From contig JAQIDD010000109.1 in the NCBI GenBank assembly GCA_027858215.1, positions 1-11,803 of the forward strand: DNA of 11,803 nt, in the 5' to 3' direction. The notes beneath the pieces were generated by a model. That model saw nothing but the letters and a program-made list of their open reading frames with translations, ran no database searches and had not been told where the DNA came from. Both the position numbers and the translations under genes were made by a program. The stretch is from Candidatus Delongbacteria bacterium. Its GTDB lineage: Bacteria; Bacteroidota; Bacteroidia; Bacteroidales; ML635J-15. Of this stretch, positions 1 to 6,901 are shown one piece after another; the stretch's first letter is position 1, and each line of letters starts with the position of its first letter.

Positions 1-771
1 TTGTGCAATATATTCGCTTACAGCTTCGGTTTCAATTAGTCCTTTTTTGTTAATTGTGTTGATCTGAACCTGTATGATTTTTTTACTTCCAGGGTCTTCC
101 ACATCACCATCCACATTAAAACTCATAACAGGTGTTAAGTTTTGGAGCAGGGCAGTGTCAATGCCATAAAGTTTTTTAATATTGTCCACGTTTTCAAATC
201 CGTCGGCAGCCTTCCTGTATTTAATCCACCTCTCAGCTACGTCAGGAGCAAATCCAAGTAGCTGCAGGCTGTCTGAGCTGATTTTATTGGGGTTAAAGTT
301 AAAATTTTCGTGTTGTTCAGGTGTTTTGTTTTCATCCTTTTTTAATCTGATGTAAGGTTTTATATGCACATAAAATTTGTCCGGCATGGAATATATTTTT
401 TTCAGATCCTCAACCTTGTAAAATTCACCTCCTGCTTCGCGATAATTGATAATGTTTTGCGCAAGTTTACTTGTAAAACCAAGTGACAACATTTCTTCAA
501 CAGTTGCAGTATTGGGATTGAATGGGAAAAGGGTTTTGTTGTAATTCAAGTTATTATCAGAAGTGAATTTATGTTCTGAAAATGTTCCTGATTTTTTTGT
601 CTCTTTTGTGAGATGCATTTCAAATATATCAATCTCAGCTTCATAACCGGAAAAATCGTAAACCTGTAAATCTGTATTCTTCCATGGCGCCCATACCCTC
701 AGAACAATCAACAACAGAATAACAATTATCAATACACTGAGCCCACGTTTTTCACGTGCAGAAAAAGCCAT
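1..771 (-). CDS. Membrane-anchored helix-hairpin-helix (ComEA-like) repeat protein, 3' end cut by window
   Basis: I translated this frame directly; it is open for 257 codons from the ATG at 769-771 to the window edge, so the C-terminus is missing. The N-terminus has one hydrophobic segment (about residues 11-27) preceded by Arg/Lys, which predicts a single membrane anchor with the rest outside the cytoplasm. Two ComEA-like helix-hairpin-helix modules follow, at about residues 84-131 and 159-205. Each begins FNPN and contains a LGF turn, an I(N/K)YR helix and a later Phe-x-x-V-(D/E)-(D/N)-(L/I)-K-K stretch. A third module seems to begin near residue 237 (QINTINK) and is cut off. Such modules bind DNA non-specifically, and ComEA takes part in DNA uptake. 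Multi-module Bacteroidota versions have no settled role. The start lies 29 bp after the upstream symporter gene, with a weak GGAAAG five bases before the ATG. It is likely the last or a later gene of the symporter operon. Confidence 0.85.
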   Translation of the reverse strand, partial: MAFSAREKRGLSVLIIVILLLIVLRVWAPWKNTDLQVYDFSGYEAEIDIFEMHLTKETKKSGTFSEHKFTSDNNLNYNKTLFPFNPNTATVEEMLSLGFTSKLAQNIINYREAGGEFYKVEDLKKIYSMPDKFYVHIKPYIRLKKDENKTPEQHENFNFNPNKISSDSLQLLGFAPDVAERWIKYRKAADGFENVDNIKKLYGIDTALLQNLTPVMSFNVDGDVEDPGSKKIIQVQINTINKKGLIETEAVSEYIAQ

Positions 772-800
772 TAGGTCTTTCCATTATTGACTTTTCATCT

Positions 801-2210
801 TTAATAGCGCGTTTTGGATGTTTCCATGTAATTGAAATATTTTTCAATTTCTTTTTTCACTACAGGAGCAAGTAAAACGATACCAATCAAATTAGGTATA
901 GTCATGAATGTAATTACCGTATCCACAAAATCCCAGACAATTTCCAGTCCCCAAATGCTGCCCAGAAAAACGAACGCTCCAAACACCCAATAATAGGGTT
1001 TAATCGCCTTATATCCTAGCAGGTATTGAACAGCCCTGCTGCCATAATAAGACCATGAAATGATGGTGGAGAAAGCAAAGAGCAGCAATCCTATTGAAAT
1101 CAGGTGCTTTGAAACTAATCCAAGTCCGATGGGTTCCAACCCAATCCTGAAACTGTCAATGGTTATGGCGACACCTTCAGCCCCGGTTTTCCAGGCTCCG
1201 GTGACCAGAATTACAAGGGCTGTGAGGGAGCAAATAATCAATGTATCAATTAGCGGACCAACGGAAGCTACCAGGCCTTCGCGCACGGGATATTCTGTTT
1301 TTGCTGCAGCATGAGCTATGGGAGCAGATCCCTGGCCAGCTTCATTGCTAAACAATCCGCGTTGCACACCGAGTCTTAAGGTTATGATAAAAGCAGAACC
1401 GGCAAACCCTCCTGTGGCTGCAGTGCCTGTAAATGCATCAGAGAATATCATTCCAAAAGCACCGGGGATTTCTTTATACATGACACCAATGATAACCAGC
1501 GCTGTGAGCACATAAAAAACAGCCATAAAAGGCACCAGCTTGGAAGTTACGCTTGCTATGCGTTTGATCCCCCCCACGATAACTAAAAGCGTCAGTGCTG
1601 TAATAATTAAGCCTGTTATCCATGTTTCAATGTTATAACTTGTTGAAAGGGCATCAGAAATGGAATTAGACTGAGCCATATTTCCTGTACCAAAAGAACA
1701 AACAATAGCAGCAATCGCAAAAATAACAGCCAGCACTTTAGCAAATTTTCCGAGCCTTTCTTTTAATCCGTATTCAATGTAATACATCGGACCACCGGAA
1801 ACAGTTCCATCTTCATTTGTTTTCCGGAACTTAATTCCCAGTGTTGATTCGACAAGTTTCAGCATCATGCCGAAAAAGGCCACTATCCACATCCAGAAAA
1901 TGGCGCCCGGCCCCCCCCACTGTATAGCCAGGGCAACGCCGACAATATTCCCTGTGCCTACCGTAGCCGATAGTGCAGTTGTAAGTGCCCTGAAGTGATT
2001 GATGTCACCGAGGTCTTTATCTTTATCATATTTACCACTGATAACACGAAATGAATGTCTGAGCCTGGTGATATGCAGGAACTTGAATTTAAAAGCAAAA
2101 AATATCCCTGTTGGCACAAGCAGGGCTACAAGCAGGTATCCTCCGACAAACTCATTGTACCACTGAATTCCTGAGTGAATAAATTGCGTGATTTCATTAA
2201 ACAGTTCCAT
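801..2210 (-). CDS. Sodium:alanine/glycine symporter, AGCS family
   Basis: This is a polytopic inner-membrane carrier that should couple Na+ (or H+) entry to uptake of a small neutral amino acid such as alanine or glycine. It is 469 residues long, usual for the AGCS (Na_Ala_symp) family. The family signature GGPGAIFWMWIVAFFG is present at residues 99-114, preceded by GTGNIVG (85-91). The second hallmark, GLFSNEAGQGSAPIAHAAA, lies at about 285-303. PMYYIEYGL is at 141-149. About ten hydrophobic helices can be read. I start at the ATG at 2208-2210; a TTG six bases upstream would add two residues and is less likely. It begins 18 bp after the NSS symporter stop, so the two are almost surely cotranscribed. 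The gene carries runs of eight G (minus strand, 1911-1918) and seven G (1569-1575), both in Gly-Gly codons; the frame is intact here. The substrate is not settled by sequence. Confidence 0.95.
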   Translation of the reverse strand: MELFNEITQFIHSGIQWYNEFVGGYLLVALLVPTGIFFAFKFKFLHITRLRHSFRVISGKYDKDKDLGDINHFRALTTALSATVGTGNIVGVALAIQWGGPGAIFWMWIVAFFGMMLKLVESTLGIKFRKTNEDGTVSGGPMYYIEYGLKERLGKFAKVLAVIFAIAAIVCSFGTGNMAQSNSISDALSTSYNIETWITGLIITALTLLVIVGGIKRIASVTSKLVPFMAVFYVLTALVIIGVMYKEIPGAFGMIFSDAFTGTAATGGFAGSAFIITLRLGVQRGLFSNEAGQGSAPIAHAAAKTEYPVREGLVASVGPLIDTLIICSLTALVILVTGAWKTGAEGVAITIDSFRIGLEPIGLGLVSKHLISIGLLLFAFSTIISWSYYGSRAVQYLLGYKAIKPYYWVFGAFVFLGSIWGLEIVWDFVDTVITFMTIPNLIGIVLLAPVVKKEIEKYFNYMETSKTRY

Positions 2211-2228
2211 AAGCAAAAAATAATATTA

Positions 2229-3587
2229 TTATCCAAGGACACCTATGGCATTGAGAAACACAAGCACAATGGCTACAGGCGCAATGTATTTCAGGATAAA
2301 AATAAATACCCTGAGAAAACGCATTTTGATTTGGCCATTGTTTGTTACCTCATCAACGATAGCTTTTTTCCCCAGTACCCAACCGAGGAATATGACTATA
2401 AATACACCACCGAGCGGAAGCAACAGATTAGCAGACAACCAGTCAAGGCTGCCAAAAATAGTATGTCCGAATATTTTAAATTCCGATAACTCCGAAAAAG
2501 AAAGGGTTGCAAATACTCCCAAAACAGCAATGGCTGAAGTAAAAATGATGGTTGCTTTTTTTCTTGATAAATTCAATTCTTCAATACCATAAGCTACCAC
2601 TACTTCGAGTACAGAGATTGTGGAAGTGAGGGCAGCGACAGAGAGCAAAAGGAAAAACATAACGGCGAAAATATATCCCCCCGGCATTTCAGTAAAAATG
2701 TTTGGCAATACCTGAAAAACGAGGCCGGTTCCGGCATCTGGCTCCATGTTAAACGCAAAAACAGCCGGAAAAATCATGACCCCCGCAAGAATGGCAATGA
2801 CCGTATCCGCCATAGCCACTTGAAATGTCGTGTTTGGCAGTTTGTTGTTTTTTTGGATGTATGACCCGTAAGTAATCAGCGCTCCCATTCCAATGCTCAT
2901 GGAGAAAAATGACTGGCCAAGGGCTTCGAGGATAACTTTACCTGAAATTTTTGAAAAATCCGGTTTAAAAAGAAAATTCACGCCTTCGGATGCACCAGGC
3001 AGTGTCAGTGAACGGATACACATTATAATAATGAGTAAAACCAGGAGGGGCATTAACATTTTGGTGTATTTTTCAATGCCTTTTTGAACACCGCAAACAA
3101 TAATGCCCGCTGTCAATACCATAAAAACTAACTGCCAGAGTAAGGGCCTGGTTGTACTGGTTTGAAAATCAGTAAACATTTGGGAAATTGCACCGGCATC
3201 TTTACCTGCAAATCCGTTTCCGATTGCCTGAATAAGATATTCAAATGTCCAGCCTGCAATTGTTGAGTAAAAAGCAAGGATGACAAATGCTGCAACGATA
3301 CCCATAAAACCTACTATCCACCAAGGCTTTCCGGGGGCCAGCTTTTTGAATGACCCCAGTGCATTTTTCTGAGCACGCCTCCCGATGATAAATTCAGCCA
3401 GCATAACAGACATGCCAATGGTAAGGATAAAGCCAATGTAAATCAACAAAAAAGCACCGCCCCCGTTTTCGCCGGCAACATACGGAAAACGCCAGATGTT
3501 CCCCAGTCCGACAGCCGAACCTGCTGCTGCAGCAACAATGCCAAACTTAGAAGTAAAAGCACCTCTGGGCACAATTTTATCTGTCAT
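2229..3587 (-). CDS. Neurotransmitter:sodium symporter (NSS/SNF) family transporter
   Basis: This encodes a LeuT-fold Na+-coupled symporter in the inner membrane, probably for an amino acid. The TM1 signature GSAVGLGNIWRFPYVAGENGG spans residues 23-43, with the unwound Gly-Asn and the WRFPY block. TM6 reads ALGQSFFSMSIGMGALITYGSY (222-243), the substrate-site helix. TM8 carries Thr321-Ser322 in a LTSTIS context, the position that in LeuT helps form the second Na+ site. I count about eleven hydrophobic segments in 452 residues, as in bacterial MhsT or Tyt1, against twelve in LeuT. The ATG at 3585-3587 places the short charged N-terminus correctly before TM1. A Bacteroidetes-type promoter lies just upstream, so this is likely the first gene of a unit continuing into the AGCS symporter 18 bp downstream. 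Substrate is unknown; hydrophobic or aromatic amino acids are common in bacterial members. Confidence 0.95.
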   Translation of the reverse strand: MTDKIVPRGAFTSKFGIVAAAAGSAVGLGNIWRFPYVAGENGGGAFLLIYIGFILTIGMSVMLAEFIIGRRAQKNALGSFKKLAPGKPWWIVGFMGIVAAFVILAFYSTIAGWTFEYLIQAIGNGFAGKDAGAISQMFTDFQTSTTRPLLWQLVFMVLTAGIIVCGVQKGIEKYTKMLMPLLVLLIIIMCIRSLTLPGASEGVNFLFKPDFSKISGKVILEALGQSFFSMSIGMGALITYGSYIQKNNKLPNTTFQVAMADTVIAILAGVMIFPAVFAFNMEPDAGTGLVFQVLPNIFTEMPGGYIFAVMFFLLLSVAALTSTISVLEVVVAYGIEELNLSRKKATIIFTSAIAVLGVFATLSFSELSEFKIFGHTIFGSLDWLSANLLLPLGGVFIVIFLGWVLGKKAIVDEVTNNGQIKMRFLRVFIFILKYIAPVAIVLVFLNAIGVLG

Positions 3588-3612
3588 AACCTTGGTTTTA
3601 TAATTCAGGAAT

Positions 3613-3647
3613 CAAAGATAAAAATTCTTTCAGTTATTGAAAACAAA
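3613..3647 (-). promoter_or_regulatory. Bacteroidetes-type promoter for the NSS symporter unit
   Basis: On the minus strand a TATCTTTG at 3620-3613 matches the Bacteroidetes -7 consensus TAnnTTTG exactly. A TTTG at 3647-3644 lies 23 bases further upstream, at the long end of the usual spacing for the -33 box. Transcription would start near 3607, leaving a leader of about 20 bases before the ATG at 3587. No terminator is visible between the stop of the upstream nuclease gene (3681) and this promoter, so some read-through is possible. Confidence 0.5.
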
Positions 3648-3680
3648 TGCATTTCCAACAAGCAAAATACTGACAAATGT

Positions 3681-4727
3681 TCAATCCTGTCTAAAAAGTT
3701 TAAGATATACAGGCAGATGATCAGAATAACCTCCGTGGTATTTATAACCTATATAGGTACGGTTGGGTCTTTTGCCTGTATTCTTTTCATCCTTTTCAAG
3801 GAGAAAATCTTTATTAAAAATATGCACATTATCCAGGTCTGTAAAAGGCATTGTTTCATTATTGAGGAGGTTGCCGGAAATGATGATGTGGTCTAACACC
3901 CCCCATTCACCGTGATATTTGTGAGACCCCAGTCCGGTTTTGTTTTGAAGGTAGTAAGCCATGCTGTATAATTTATGCGGTTGAGGATTGTCGTATTCTC
4001 CGTTTATAACGCCGAGGGTTTCTGATACGGATTTATTCTCGGGATAATCGTTTAAATCACCCATAATGATAATGTTGGGATTTTGTGCAATGGCGAAAAT
4101 ACTGTCCACATGTTTTCTTAAAATGGAAGCTGCCCTTACCCGTTTCGGTTCTGTTTCCATTTGTCCGCCCCAGCGTGAAGGCCAATGGTTGACAAAAAGA
4201 TGCAGGGTGTCTCTGTTGTTCAATACGCCTTTCACAAAAAGTATATCTCTAGTAGCTCTCCTGCTTCCACTAAAGGTTACAGGAATGGGGTAATCTTTCA
4301 AAGGTCTGAAAGATGTGCTTTTGTATAACATTCCAACGTCAATACCCCTGCCATCTGGGGACTCATAATGAATGATTTCGTAACCCGCATTGAACAAGGG
4401 GGTTTTGTTAATGAGGTCCTGCAGTGTCTGCCGGTTTTCAATTTCACACAGGCCAACCACATCCGGAGCGTTCCATCCTCCCACGGCTGTAATCACCTGA
4501 TATACCTGGAATAATTTTTTGTAGTACCGGTATGAAGTCCAGTATCTGTCCCCTTTTGGAGTAAACTCCTCATCCCATTTGTCCGGGTCATCATCAGGGT
4601 GGAAAAGATTTTCAACGTTGTAGAACATAATGGTTCCGGTATGTTCTTGTGTTTCCTCATCAGATTGTGCTGAAAGTGTCAATGACAGCAGAAAACAGAA
4701 CAGAAACAGGCATAAGTTTTTTTTCAT
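3681..4727 (-). CDS. Secreted endonuclease/exonuclease/phosphatase-fold enzyme
   Basis: The 348-residue product belongs to the metal-dependent EEP (DNase I-like) superfamily, which cuts phosphodiester or phosphomonoester bonds in nucleic acids, phospholipids or inositol phosphates. A Sec signal peptide occupies about residues 1-20 (hydrophobic core, then LSA before Gln21), so it acts in the periplasm or outside. Catalytic blocks are in order: FYNVENLF (35-42) with Asn37, GLCEIEN (92-98) with the metal-binding Glu95, RGIDVGMLY (127-135), NHWPSRWGG (180-188) with His181, IMGDLND (221-227) with Asp224 and Asn226, LDHI (278-281), and SDHLPV (335-340) with the Asp336-His337 pair. No key residue is missing. 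It starts 11 bp after the stop of the beta-helix lipoprotein gene and is probably cotranscribed with it. Whether it is a nuclease or a phosphatase cannot be told from sequence; a role in nucleic-acid or phosphate scavenging is inference. Confidence 0.9.
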   Translation of the reverse strand: MKKNLCLFLFCFLLSLTLSAQSDEETQEHTGTIMFYNVENLFHPDDDPDKWDEEFTPKGDRYWTSYRYYKKLFQVYQVITAVGGWNAPDVVGLCEIENRQTLQDLINKTPLFNAGYEIIHYESPDGRGIDVGMLYKSTSFRPLKDYPIPVTFSGSRRATRDILFVKGVLNNRDTLHLFVNHWPSRWGGQMETEPKRVRAASILRKHVDSIFAIAQNPNIIIMGDLNDYPENKSVSETLGVINGEYDNPQPHKLYSMAYYLQNKTGLGSHKYHGEWGVLDHIIISGNLLNNETMPFTDLDNVHIFNKDFLLEKDEKNTGKRPNRTYIGYKYHGGYSDHLPVYLKLFRQD

Positions 4728-4738
4728 AACAGCATAGT

Positions 4739-6181
4739 TTAATGTATTCGTTCAAAAGCTCCCATATCCGGACCATCATCAATTAAACGGCTGTTTCCGT
4801 CAAAATCAATGGGTACGGTATTGGCTATATCAATATCCCCGGCATTTATAGCAGGAGAAAGTGAATCCAGTCTGAAATCGTAATCTTCGTATATGTCAAT
4901 AAATTCCGGGGTCTGATTAACCATGACAGCGTTAAAGTGATTGTTATTAGTGGCAAGCTGGGTTTTTATGAGGCAATGGTCAAACAGGTATTCAAATCCA
5001 CCTTCTTCAATGCCGTCAATTTCCAGCTCTTCTTCAAGGTTGCCATACACAATGCAATTACCAAAAAACGCATCAAAAGGCCTTGTGTCCACAATGGTTT
5101 GCCCGTTGTTGTTATCATAAGTAAAATAATTGTTCAGCACCACGGAACTTGTTTGCCTTGTGCCTGAAAAGTAATTGGCAAATGTACAATGCCTGAAATC
5201 ATAATTGCCTCCGTAAAGCATAGCAGCCGTATATTGCCCGCAATCAGAAAAAAGGCTGTTGGTAGCTTCAATGTGAGCCCCGGCACCATACAATCCGGCC
5301 ACATTCATGTGTTGAACAATGCAATTGTCCATGGTGAGTGTGGGTGTGCCGGGAGTAACCACAGAATCGGCACGGACACCAATGATGCTGTTTTTTATCT
5401 CTGCATAATGCAATTCGTTGTATTTGCTTCCCTGGAGGAAGTGCAATCCACCCAACAAATATATCCCGCCTCCGTCAAGTTCAAGCCAGGCTCCCCATTG
5501 TCCGGGGATATCATCGTAGTAATCCTCCAGCCGGTCGCCCTGGAATACCACGGGCTGATCATAAGTACCATATACTTTCAGGCTTCCGTTCACAAGCATG
5601 CTGGAACCGTAATGAAAATGCAATTGTGCGCCTTGCTGAATTTGCAATGTTACGTTTTCGTCAACCAATAGGGAGTTGTAAATAAGAAATGGTTTATCGT
5701 TTGTCCAGATGGTATCGTTTGTGATGGTTTTGCCATTGAAAAGGTGCACATTTTGCCCAAAAGCCACCAGTTTCACATCCTGGTTGTTCCCATTTACCCG
5801 GAACATAACGGAGTCTTTTTCCACCATGTCATTGGCTGAAGGATCAATGGTTACTTCAACAAAAATAAAAATTGAATCGTTTGGTGATATTTCCACATCG
5901 GTTAACGTAGTTGACTGATACCCGTCAATGTTTAAACGGAAAACAGATTGTTTGCCACGTGCCAGTGCAATTTTATCAATTTTCAATGCTTTTTCATGTG
6001 GGTTGATAACCGTGAAGTATTTGGTCGTAGAGCCAATGCTTGTGAATATCGTATCAAACAGCACTGTATCCCGGGAAAAATTCAGTTTATCATTAGGGTC
6101 TGTTGTAAACTGTTCCATATCACAAGCACTAAAAAAAGCGATGCCTGCCCCGATAATGAGTGATATGATGATAATGCGCAT
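4739..6181 (-). CDS. Beta-helix lipoprotein with DUxGAFE-type C-terminus
   Basis: I start at the ATG at 6179-6181 because it gives a clean lipoprotein signal: Met-Arg, a hydrophobic core, and a lipobox FSAC with Cys20. A TTG ten codons upstream would place extra polar residues before it. The mature protein (about 460 residues) would be lipid-anchored; Asp follows the Cys. The N-terminal part (about 25-140) looks like an Ig-like beta-sandwich with alternating hydrophobics and the phrase TKYFTVINPHEKALKIDKI. From about 160 onward come short repeats of the parallel beta-helix kind, with runs such as ATNSLFSDCG and FRHCTFANYF. The end, LSPAINAGD ... PDMGAFERIH, is the closing pattern common in Bacteroidota beta-helix surface proteins. 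I see no catalytic motif. It precedes the secreted EEP-fold enzyme by 11 bp, so the two may act on the same extracellular material; that link is inference. Confidence 0.85.
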   Translation of the reverse strand: MRIIIISLIIGAGIAFFSACDMEQFTTDPNDKLNFSRDTVLFDTIFTSIGSTTKYFTVINPHEKALKIDKIALARGKQSVFRLNIDGYQSTTLTDVEISPNDSIFIFVEVTIDPSANDMVEKDSVMFRVNGNNQDVKLVAFGQNVHLFNGKTITNDTIWTNDKPFLIYNSLLVDENVTLQIQQGAQLHFHYGSSMLVNGSLKVYGTYDQPVVFQGDRLEDYYDDIPGQWGAWLELDGGGIYLLGGLHFLQGSKYNELHYAEIKNSIIGVRADSVVTPGTPTLTMDNCIVQHMNVAGLYGAGAHIEATNSLFSDCGQYTAAMLYGGNYDFRHCTFANYFSGTRQTSSVVLNNYFTYDNNNGQTIVDTRPFDAFFGNCIVYGNLEEELEIDGIEEGGFEYLFDHCLIKTQLATNNNHFNAVMVNQTPEFIDIYEDYDFRLDSLSPAINAGDIDIANTVPIDFDGNSRLIDDGPDMGAFERIH

Positions 6182-6188
6182 ATTACTA

Positions 6189-6196
6189 CAAAGATA
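6189..6196 (-). promoter_or_regulatory. Possible -7 promoter element close to the lipoprotein start
   Basis: The minus strand reads TATCTTTG at 6196-6189, an exact match to the Bacteroidetes -7 consensus and the same eight bases as in the promoter of the NSS gene. It ends only seven bases before the ATG at 6181, so transcription from it would give an almost leaderless mRNA. I find no TTTG at a proper -33 distance; the nearest is 12 bases away. It may be a chance match. Confidence 0.3.
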
Positions 6197-6272
6197 ATAT
6201 TCTTCTTTCAAATTGCCTGCCTGAAATTTAAAATGTTCGTTTAATACAGATGCCTAATGCGCATATAAAACG

Positions 6273-6311
6273 GTGAATTTGCCGCATTATTGTCATGGTA
6301 CAATGAACCAG
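6273..6311. repeat. 39-bp direct repeat, copy 1
   Basis: This copy matches 6840-6878 at 36 of 39 positions in the same orientation, with differences only at 6281, 6284 and 6297. The core is a short dyad, ATTGT-N6-ACAAT (6289-6304), kept in both copies, as would suit binding by a dimeric protein or a recombinase. Copies are 567 bp apart. Its function is unknown. Confidence 0.75.
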
Positions 6312-6458
6312 CCCTGTTTTGTGCACCACCTAGACACACCAAAAATCTCTTCTGATAATCAATAAGTTATTCTTTGAAAACTTGAAATTTTGGACTTGCG
6401 AAAGCTTTTCAGACTATATTTTCACGAAAAAGAGAAATAATCTTTTTTAAATACTTCC

Positions 6459-6485
6459 GCTTTCTTGTCTCCCAAACAAGAAAGC
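6459..6485. repeat. Perfect 10-bp inverted repeat (hairpin)
   Basis: GCTTTCTTGT at 6459-6468 pairs fully with ACAAGAAAGC at 6476-6485 across a 7-base loop. Neither side is followed by a T-run on the strand that would be transcribed, so it is not a typical intrinsic terminator. It lies inside the segment bounded by the 39-bp direct repeats and is probably part of that element. Confidence 0.7.
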
Positions 6486-6547
6486 TTGGCAAAGAAATTC
6501 ACCGCCAGATCCATTTTTTCTGTGGGTTCCCCAAAGCATTTCCTTCC

Positions 6548-6578
6548 GGAATCCCGAGATCTATTCAGCCGGGATTCC
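6548..6578. repeat. 9-bp inverted repeat
   Basis: GGAATCCCG (6548-6556) is the reverse complement of CGGGATTCC (6570-6578), with 13 bases between. It is GC-rich for this stretch and would form a stable stem in RNA or single-stranded DNA. No T-run follows. It belongs to the cluster of stems inside the direct-repeat-bounded segment. Confidence 0.65.
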
Positions 6579-6672
6579 CGCTATTTACAATCCCTGGAAA
6601 TACTTTGACCCACTACGAAAAAATGGCTAATGCGGTGAACACGCACCCCATGGCAGCATGGAGTACCACTAA

Positions 6673-6739
6673 CGACCCCGAAGTGGGTCGAAAATGAATA
6701 GAATAGCCCTGGATGAGGGAGAAAACACATGTTTTCGAC
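6673..6739. repeat. Nested inverted repeats
   Basis: CGACCC (6673-6678) pairs with GGGTCG (6685-6690) over a 6-base loop, and GTCGAAAA (6687-6694) pairs with TTTTCGAC (6732-6739). The two stems share bases 6687-6690 and so are mutually exclusive, as in a switchable fold; this may also be chance. GAAAAC/GTTTTC at 6720-6735 adds a third small dyad. Confidence 0.5.
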
Positions 6740-6839
6740 CGTAATCCGGGGTTTTGGATATTACGAAAAACCCTTTTGGCACCTATTGTTGCGGCGTAGC
6801 AAGCAAAAATCGTGACAAAAGAACTCAAAACAAACCACA

Positions 6840-6878
6840 GTGAATTTCCCACATTATTGTCATAGTACAATGAACCAG
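6840..6878. repeat. 39-bp direct repeat, copy 2
   Basis: This is the partner of 6273-6311 (36/39 identical). It lies 24 bp beyond the stop codon of the T9SS cargo gene at 6902. Read on the minus strand, both copies give similar short peptides in one frame (GSLYYDNNVGNS here, GSLYHDNNAANS in copy 1), which may simply follow from the DNA identity. Confidence 0.75.
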
Positions 6879-6901
6879 ACACTATAACTTATGGACAATC
6901 T

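Larger units (their letters stand above)
6182..6901. other. 720-bp stretch without a credible gene, rich in inverted repeats
   Basis: No reading frame here has a recognisable domain. An open frame of 89 codons on the minus strand (6882-6613) overlaps one direct repeat and resembles no family I know. The stretch contains a perfect 10-bp stem at 6459-6485, a 9-bp stem at 6548-6578, a 6-bp stem at 6673-6690, an 8-bp inverted pair at 6687-6694/6732-6739, and two 39-bp direct repeats that bound 6273-6878. None of the stems is followed by a T-run, so none looks like a classical terminator for the beta-helix gene that ends at 6902. A decayed or non-autonomous mobile element, or a family of dispersed intergenic repeats, fits best. 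Confidence 0.6.

Noticed and set aside
2211..2216. Upstream TTG start for the AGCS symporter
   Set aside because: It adds only two residues and uses a rare start codon next to a good ATG at 2210.
5189..5671. 160-codon open frame on the plus strand
   Set aside because: It lies wholly antisense within the beta-helix lipoprotein gene and shows no domain; considered a shadow.
6182..6211. Upstream TTG start adding ten residues to the lipoprotein
   Set aside because: It would bury the lipoprotein signal behind polar residues and overlap the possible -7 element; the ATG at 6181 gives a standard signal and lipobox.
6459..6485. Hairpin as terminator for the T9SS cargo gene
   Set aside because: The stem is perfect but lies over 400 bases beyond the stop codon and has no T-run on the minus strand.
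6273..6880. Intact insertion sequence
   Set aside because: No transposase frame or terminal inverted repeats were found, and the 39-bp direct repeats are much longer than usual target duplications.
6613..6882. 89-codon open frame on the minus strand
   Set aside because: It overlaps direct repeat copy 2 and several inverted repeats, has no recognisable domain or ribosome-binding site, and its amino-acid pattern does not look selected. It is more likely part of a repeat than a gene.
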